From assembly GCA_018806985.1 (NCBI GenBank), contig JADANN010000032.1:21001-85000 (forward strand): a stretch of DNA of 64,000 nucleotides, in the 5' to 3' direction. The position numbers and the translations under genes were made by a program. Shown here one piece after another: positions 57,601 to 64,000 of the stretch (the stretch's first letter is position 1; every line of letters begins with the position of its first letter). Source of the stretch: Angiostrongylus vasorum (taxonomy: Eukaryota; Nematoda; Chromadorea; Rhabditida; Metastrongylidae). The notes under the pieces are model-generated. The model saw only the letters and a program-made list of their open reading frames with translations, searched no databases and was not told the DNA's origin.

Positions 57601-59285
57601 TTGATCTGCCGCAGTTGTAGGGTTTGATTATTTATTATTTGGTTGTTTTTGCATTTGCTATAGAGAATGTTTCACGAGAAATACTTTCTATCTTCTGCTT
57701 CATTATGCCTTTCGCTAGCCAAGTATTTGTACTTGTTATTTCCGTCATGTGACCTACTGCACCACAAGTTACTTGACACACCGTCGTGTGCCTGCCCTAC
57801 ATTCATACTGTTTCTTAACCAATGGGCACGCTACCGAGCAGGGCAGCTCTGCTTGGGCAACCGAGTCAGAGTGACGCTCTTCATTCGCTTGAATATAGTG
57901 ATGCTTCCTAGGAGTGCCACTTGCCCTCTCACAACTTAATATTCTCCTTTCACAGCTCATTTGCTTAGGTCGGAGTAATGTTAAATAAAGTCTCCAGCTC
58001 TTGTATCATCATGTTGTCATATCCTAATTATATCTCATACCCTCATAAACCTGCTGATTATTGCTCTTCATCATTGGCAATTCAATTTGTTAGCTATTCT
58101 ACTACCGCCCACTGAACCAGTTTGCTTTATAATTTGTTGTACATACATTTGGAATCTCATTACATTGTGTTCTAAATATTATATAAATAAACGGTTTAAT
58201 CATCCATGTCTGTGGTTTGGAAAATCGCTACAGAACAAAAAAGATTGGTGTGGTAGAGCCATCACACATCACATACGACGAAATCTTCACTATGTACGGT
58301 AAACTTCCTCACTTGGGGATAGAGAACTGGCAAATGTAAATACGTAGGTAAGGCTTGTTATCCAATTAGATTTTCGTTTTTGTGTTACATGAAGTTGTGG
58401 ATTGTAGATAACAGGTAGTGTCTGATCCTAGACACAAATGTCGTTTTCGTTCTCGTTTTTCACAAAGCAATCAGTGCTGAAGCAATAATTTTCAATTAGC
58501 ACTGTTTACAAAATACCGCCTTCCTCTTTCATTGTTATATGAAGACCAGATGCGAGGTTGTTCTAACACTTTCTAAACAGTCACCGTTTCGCTCTTTAAA
58601 AGTCCTCCATTTGGTTGTTGATCAATTACGGGTACGCGTTGCACCATCATTAGAGTACACCAGCAAACTGTAGGGATTGTATTACGTGTAAGTCAGTTGG
58701 ATGGCGAGTTGTAGCTGTTTGTAATACATGTTTACGATGTAACTGAGTTACAAGAACGTACATAGGTGAATAATTAGCCCAGCTTGCAGGAAGCACTCTG
58801 TATTCTGCGAGTTTCCTCCTTCTTGTTTGCATTGTTCCGGTTCAACGATTGAATTTTGCAGAGTTGATTGTCGCCTTCGATCAGCTACTCTCTAGAATGG
58901 TAATGGAGAAGATTGAGATGCGGAGAACAATGTTACATTTTGCTCTCGAGGTAACTAGTAAGTATTCAAACCTTTCCTATCAATAGTTTTTGCAAATCTC
59001 CCTTCTCGTAGTTTGGGTGTATGACATTTCCTAGTTGTCTAATGCTCTCGAGGTGCACTTGGGATGTATTGCGACCACCTGCACTTAATCTCGGTCGGCG
59101 ACTTCACTGCGAAAGTATTAGGAAGCTATTGTTGTTTTCCAATTGTTCTTTGTCTACCGTTGCTTGGATATGAGAAGCGATCATGTGTTCATACTGTTAT
59201 TTACGAAATAAATGCCGTTACATTCCTCGCATTTTGTAGGGCTGTCCCGTTTGCTTCTCTCGTGTTCGAATGAATATTACTGTGC
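57601..59285. other. About 1.7 kb without a recognised gene
   Basis: A 90-codon plus frame at 57667-57939 is followed by AATAAA near 57983; another AATAAA lies near 58185. These could be polyadenylation signals of unseen transcripts but are common by chance in AT-rich DNA. No domain recognised. Confidence 0.3.
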
Positions 59286-59528
59286 ATACGGTGCTTAGTG
59301 CGTCAGATCACTCCAGTGGTTTTTCGGAGGGAAATCGCTCCTCAAGAGCAATCTGTTATCCGTAATGATAACATGGGGACATGTAGCAGTGTTATCTCAC
59401 GACTCGGTGGAAAAGTACGTTCGAAATGGAATTCTTTTAATATGTCAGTGAGGATAGAACACCCCATGTGCTCGAAGCCAAGTTCTTGCATCGGATGGAC
59501 TTGTGTGGTTGCGAGATAATAAAACATA
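59286..59528 (+). repeat. Dispersed repeat, inverted partner of 24833-25080
   Basis: Shared text 'tgtcagtgaggatagaacac' and 'gtgttatctcacgactcg'. The SINE-e that follows (59545-59720) also follows the partner, so both were copied together. Confidence 0.65.
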
Positions 59529-59544
59529 TGGGGGAATGTTTAGA

Positions 59545-59720
59545 TTTTTCATTTGCTGCTTATTATTTTTTCATGGTAAGGTATTATTTGGTAAAGCAAG
59601 GGTCTCAGAGGCGCAGTGGGTAGCAGCCGAACTCACGGAAAGGGTAATCGTGGGTTCGCATCTGGCCTGAGGGTGCAAGTGTTGCAAACATTTCAGCGTC
59701 GCTGTGACGGTATTTCGAAT
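59545..59720 (+). mobile_element. SINE-e copy with a clear tRNA-like core
   Basis: 59600-59673 has an A box GAGGCGCAGTGGGTAGC (59608-59624), a B box GGGTTCGCATC (59652-59662) and a short acceptor-like pairing CTCAG/CTGAG. It is flanked by SINE-f-like 5' text ('tttgctgcttattattttttc') and a 3' 'gcaaacatttcagcgtc', so SINE-e looks like a recombinant with SINE-f. Not a plausible working tRNA: arms are incomplete. Confidence 0.75.
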
Positions 59721-60074
59721 GAACTAAGCAAATCCTTTCAGGACGCCATAGCGAATATCTCAATACTAGCTATTCATTTTTGTAGGTGAAGTTGGTGAAT
59801 AAATTATGCGATGCTTAACTAACACAAGGAACACCTGATTTGTTCGAGAACTACGTGGTATATTCCCATACCAATGCGCATAGATTTTGATTAGGTAAAA
59901 CACACAAGCATTCTCCAGAGACGGATTTGCACCAAAACATCCTTGAAACGCCTTTCGTTTTCCGCAAGCCGTATCGTCTAATAAAACGTTTTCAATCTTA
60001 GTTGGAGGATCAAAGTAGGGAAGTACAAAGAGTGTTGGAAAACCATTGAAGTTGCCGGTGTATATAACCAGAAT

Positions 60075-60316
60075 TAGTCAAGGGAAGAGTTTCTTTGCTC
60101 TCGCATGACGACCTTCTACCAGGCGTTGCACAAATAACGTGGCAAACGTTGAACGAGCTGAGCTTCGAAACGCTTCTGCACCCAGAGTGCTCATTGAATC
60201 TCGCTAGCGAACCATCACTTTGTAAAGCATTTCGACAAGCAGCGGCTGGCGAAATCTTCAACAACCGAACCACTATAGAAAACATTTTCCAACAATTAGT
60301 GGCCCCTAAAATTTGA
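60075..60316 (+). pseudogene. Mariner-type transposase C-terminal remnant
   Basis: The frame reads LLSHDDLLPGVAQITWQTL, then FETLLHPECSLNLAS, FRQAAAGEIFNNRTTIE and FQQLVAPKI. This follows the mariner pattern HDNARPHVA, then LPHPPYSPDLAPSDYH, then FxxRxxVExxFxxxxxxK. The catalytic second Asp in HDNARPH is preserved as HDD, while the SPDLAPSD block is corrupted. The N-terminal DNA-binding part is not recognisable upstream, and no terminal inverted repeats are evident. Confidence 0.78.
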
Positions 60317-60365
60317 AAATTCTAAGATGTCGAAATTTATAAAACTTTTTTTTTGTTTATAAGGG

Positions 60366-60495
60366 CACATACTTATGTGTGTGCTCTCGTGTATTTGTGT
60401 GCGTGTGCGGTGTGTTTGTGTATGTATGTACATGTATGTGTATACGTGTATGTGTATGTGCATATATATGTTTGTGTATGTGTGTCTGTCTGCTG
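60366..60495. repeat. TG/TATG-rich microsatellite
   Basis: Imperfect (GT)n with interspersed TATG, TACA and CTG units, about 130 bp. It generates 60-137-codon low-complexity frames on both strands (Cys/Val/Met or Thr/His/Tyr-rich), which are artefacts. Confidence 0.92.
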
Positions 60496-62320
60496 TTTGT
60501 TCGATTGTGCGGGATTTTTCGAAATCGCCTCTCGCTTGCGTTTGTGACTCCGCATTCTGCGAATTACAGAGAAGAATCCCAGATTATCTCATTGGTTACA
60601 TTGGTCCTGACTTCTACACCAGGACGAATTTGCTAATTAATGTCTCCGAACCCGTTTTTGCCCTTTTCTATCTCTCCGTGGAAAGCTCCCGCAATCTGTT
60701 TTCTTATTTAATACCATCTCCGGGTCTCTTGAGTCTGCTTCGGTCGTTCTACCTATATAATAGCATGTTCGAATTAGGAAAGAACTAAAGCCGATAATAT
60801 GACTTCCTTCTGGAACCGACATGTTGTTTACGCGACGTGGTAATCGAAAGGATTGGAGGTTTGCGGGGGCAAACTTCTGGGAGCAGCAGAAAACGATGTA
60901 TAACACTTCCATTTTTTACTCATTTTGCTTCTGCTGCATCTAAAGATGAACTCTCTAGGACAGCATAGGTGTTGATCTCAAATTTTATTGGTGGCTCTGC
61001 TTGTCCATATGTCAATTGTGGAGCGAACCGAAGATCCTCCATTCTCCACTCATCAACCGACGTCGCAACATGAGGTTTTCTTTCAGTTTTCACTCAATAT
61101 GTGATACAGTTTATGAGGACAGCAATATTCTTACCAATAGTTTCGGAATGCGAGAAGGTTGGGTTGGATTTTGGTCACGTACCATAGAATGAGGGAGTGT
61201 TCATGAAGGAACTTGTGGACGCATTATCCGACTTACCCTCCCACCGCAACATTATGGGTCCTACGAAGGTCCTGGAATTTGTTCGTACGACAGCGTATAT
61301 GCCCAATCCGTACGTACTATCACATTCTACTCCATCTGGACTATTCGACACGGTTGAAAATTACGTCTGCACTCCTGTGGAATCAATTTGCGTGCTGGAC
61401 CCTCTTAGTGATGTCGTGTAGTTGAAGTGCCACTTGGCTTTGTTTGTAATCTGTTCGACATTGGCTACTATATGCTTTTTCATTGGTCAACGCTGACTTT
61501 GTTTACTCGATGAGTCTTTGTGGAGTTATTTGGCTAGTATGTCTCTCGAAATGTCGAAGTTTCGGTGATATAGATGACAATGCTCTATCACTAGCCGTTA
61601 CAAGATGTGCTGATCTTCTCATATGGCTTAGATGACACAGTTGCGAATGGCAATAGCTGTGATGAAGACTTTTTTAGAATGAAGTGGACCTTAACGACCA
61701 AATGAACGGAGAAGAAGTGTTCGAGTCCCCAAACGTAAAATTGAATGAGTGATTTCAGATGTTTGCTTAAAGAAAATATCTGCTCCGGGGATGAGACCAC
61801 GTCACGAAATCTATCTATATTCAAACTAACAATGGTTCTCGATTGATGTGAACACTTATCGATCGAACGTTACGAGTGCCCTTACTTGTTTGCTACAACA
61901 GAGCTAATATTTCTAGCTTCCATTTTGCAGCTGTTAGCCGGTTTACTTTTCACTTTATTATTATTTTGGTATTTTTTATTTATTGTTTATTCTGTTCTTT
62001 CGCTTCCTTTATAATTTTTTATTTATCTCTTATTATTTAACCAGTTTACATTAGCTGTAACCGCGTACGATGTGGATTCCGCTCTGCTAAACTAGTGAAG
62101 TTTAGAAAGATCTGCTCTTTTCGTATTCGCGAAGGCATCTAAAAGGAGGGAGAGGTGAAAAAAGAGGAGCGACGAAGAATGAAGTGAACGAAGATGATGG
62201 ATGTCGAATACGCTTTCATGTTAATCTCATGAAGCATTACTAAACGCTTCTTAGTCTGGATAGGAACATCGAGAGTACGTAGAGTACGAACGGTTTCCAT
62301 TTAAACTTTCTCTAAAGAAG
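60496..62320. other. About 1.8 kb without a recognised gene
   Basis: Short frames at 60637-60912 (minus), 61001-61192, 61197-61421 and 61213-61425 (plus) and 61591-61824 (minus) show no domain. 61960-62040 is AT-rich. No repeat relationship to the rest of the window was found. Confidence 0.3.
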
Positions 62321-64000
62321 TCTTCGAGAAACGTTGAAGCAGCACCAAAATGAGATTCTCCACGCTGCAGAAAGTCGGAATATCATAAACCAAATATCAA
62401 TATCAATACATTTGTCTCGCTTGCAAAGATTTGTGGCTTCCGACGACTTTTTCTCCAATTAATGCGATTCAGTACAACCTGATGTTGTTGTTTGTTTTGT
62501 TGTTTACTTGTTCGCGTTGTTTGTTGAAAGACTGTGCGATTTCCGATCAAGTAGGATCGGCTGGAGGCACGAGGAGACCATCAATCACCGCTACGACTCA
62601 CCGCTGTGCCCACAAAGGGGAGAGACGGATCGATCGATACTCACGAAAACTGGCACCTCAACCTGAAGGACGGGATGGGATGTCAGCCACCGGTATATAT
62701 GTCACCGTTGTTCCCTGCCCTCACTGTCATTTTTTGCTTCCGCCGCTCTCTTGTCCATGAACTTTTCGTTTCTCACCGACTTTTTGTCGATAATGTCGAA
62801 GGAACTTCATTTTATGGCGCTTCACTAGCTACTTGTATTGAGTCGCATCGACTGCGCTCTTGAGAAATCCTTTGGTTTTCTTTTTTTTCTACATGACATG
62901 TCGTTACATCTGCTTTGCTTCTCCACTTCTACGATTCTTCCATTCGACTCATTTTCCACGCATTCGTCGTCCATAAAGGGTTTGCGAAGATTTGCGTCCT
63001 ATTTCGGCTGCTGCTTGAGGATCTCTCGTTTTCTCCATGAATGTCGTAGAATCCCTTCTTCTTCCATTCTTCATTTTTGCGCATAGCCAAGCTAAAGCAT
63101 TTCCACCCGCGTTGGAGGAAAGCGTTTTGAGTTGTTCGAACCAGAATCTTTCTTCCTGATAGACTGCGCCGCTAACCACTGCGCTACTAGTGTCACTCGC
63201 AAAAATAACTCGTTGAAGATGCAGTCTTTTTTTCTTGGAGCCGATGCCCAGCACTATAATAAACGGCCGCCATGAGAAGCGTACCTTAACCAACATCGCT
63301 TCCCTAAATCTTTATGTACTAAAAATTTTTTCGTTTTTTTTTCATAGGAGCCGTTTTTTGAATTAGTTTTTACTACGCGAAATTTATACTGGAGATTTGA
63401 GTGCTCGTATGGAAATCGTATCTGTTTAGAATTATGCCACGGATCCCGAGAATTCCGTGGAGAAAGATGAAATGGTGAGGTTTCTCGCGTTGTTGAGAAA
63501 ACTCCTCGTGAAATGTTGCATAGATTAGTGTAGATTTTTTATTTTAGACTTCTATTATTTGGTGGTTTATTGGATATGCGCATGGCCTGACCGTTGCCAT
63601 TTGCAGAGGTGCAATACCGTGGGCCTCCACTCTGTTACGGTGGGACAAAAAATGTCGCCGGATCCCGCGAACTCCGCTGACGACGATGAGATGGTAGGAT
63701 ATCCTGCGTTGTTAGGGAAACTCTTCATAAAATTCTACATTGTCTGAATTCATACCGCTTATCCACTTCTTAGTTCTTTTTTTTTGCCCCTGGTTTTTAG
63801 AAGACAATTGATTTGTAATATCTATTTGTCTTATATATTTGATAAATGTTTTCTCCAGTATTGTCCAGACCTCATCGGGAAATTTGAGGCGCATTAGCGC
63901 CTACAGATGAGGCAGGAGAGGCTTCACAGAATAGCCAAGCAAACGGCAAAACAGAAAACGGAGCCAATCAAGCAATAAAACAGGAACTGGAGCTCATAAC
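62321..64000. repeat. Dispersed element DE-6, second copy, with two intron-like segments, cut by the window end
   Basis: Aligns with 55556-57400. A minus-strand SINE-c head lies at 63186-63132: A box TAGCGCAGTGGTTAGCGG and B box GGTTCGAACAA. Two segments not present in the first copy are bounded by splice-like signals: 63475-63606 (ATG/GTGAGG to TTGCAG) and 63694-63858 (ATG/GTAGGA to CTCCAG). Two related modules (PDPENSV-like and PDPANSADDDEM) precede them. A C-terminal-like RQERLHRIAKQTAK near 63910 matches the first copy. No known protein family. Confidence 0.6.

Noticed and set aside
59600..59673. Functional tRNA gene
   Set aside because: A and B boxes are good but the arms are incomplete and the segment is inside a dispersed repeat.
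60353..60788. Cys/Val-rich and Thr/His-rich frames near 60.4 kb
   Set aside because: Direct translations of the TG-rich microsatellite.

Overview
This 64 kb window looks like a repeat-dense stretch of a parasitic nematode genome, most likely a strongylid (hookworm-like) species. The reasons are eukaryotic non-LTR retrotransposon remnants of the RTE type known from these worms, Penelope-like element pieces with a GIY-YIG domain, many tRNA-derived SINEs, a mariner remnant, and short candidate exons with compact nematode-style introns. The species call is inference. I see no intact host gene, rRNA, functional tRNA, operon or CRISPR array. Most of the many short open frames are chance or repeat-derived.

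Layout. 1-2455 is the right end of a satellite array (43 units of about 57 bp) abutting a Penelope-like 5' fragment (2456-2900). 3.5-4.4 kb holds an old tandem duplication. 5.1-7.1 kb is an unclassified dispersed element, followed by a decayed RTE (7.3-9.9 kb) and several SINEs (10-11.5 kb). 12.5-15.9 kb looks like one retrotransposon but is two: an endonuclease piece of lineage RTE-2 and an RT piece of lineage RTE-1, separated by a SINE. The RTE-1 piece plus 1 kb of flank (14.2-16.9 kb) recurs almost identically at 38.5-41.2 kb. 17-33 kb is nested dispersed elements, with one candidate spliced gene at 27.9-28.4 kb. 33.4-43.9 kb carries three separated Penelope-like fragments (RT core, N-terminus, GIY-YIG C-terminus). 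43.9-48.2 kb is the most complete RTE-2 copy, on the minus strand. 48.9-49.2 kb is a long foldback. 50-55 kb is sparse. 55.6-57.6 kb and 62.3-64 kb are two copies of one element that differ by two intron-like segments. A mariner transposase remnant (60.1 kb) and a TG-rich microsatellite (60.4 kb) lie between them.

Names used here are my own labels from within-window comparison: RTE-1 and RTE-2 (two LINE lineages), SINE-b/c/d/e/f/g, and DE-2 to DE-6 (dispersed elements of unknown class). All family assignments come from reading motifs and from alignment by eye. Boundaries of dispersed elements are usually good to about 10-50 bp. Nothing here is expected to make a working protein except possibly the low-confidence candidate exons.
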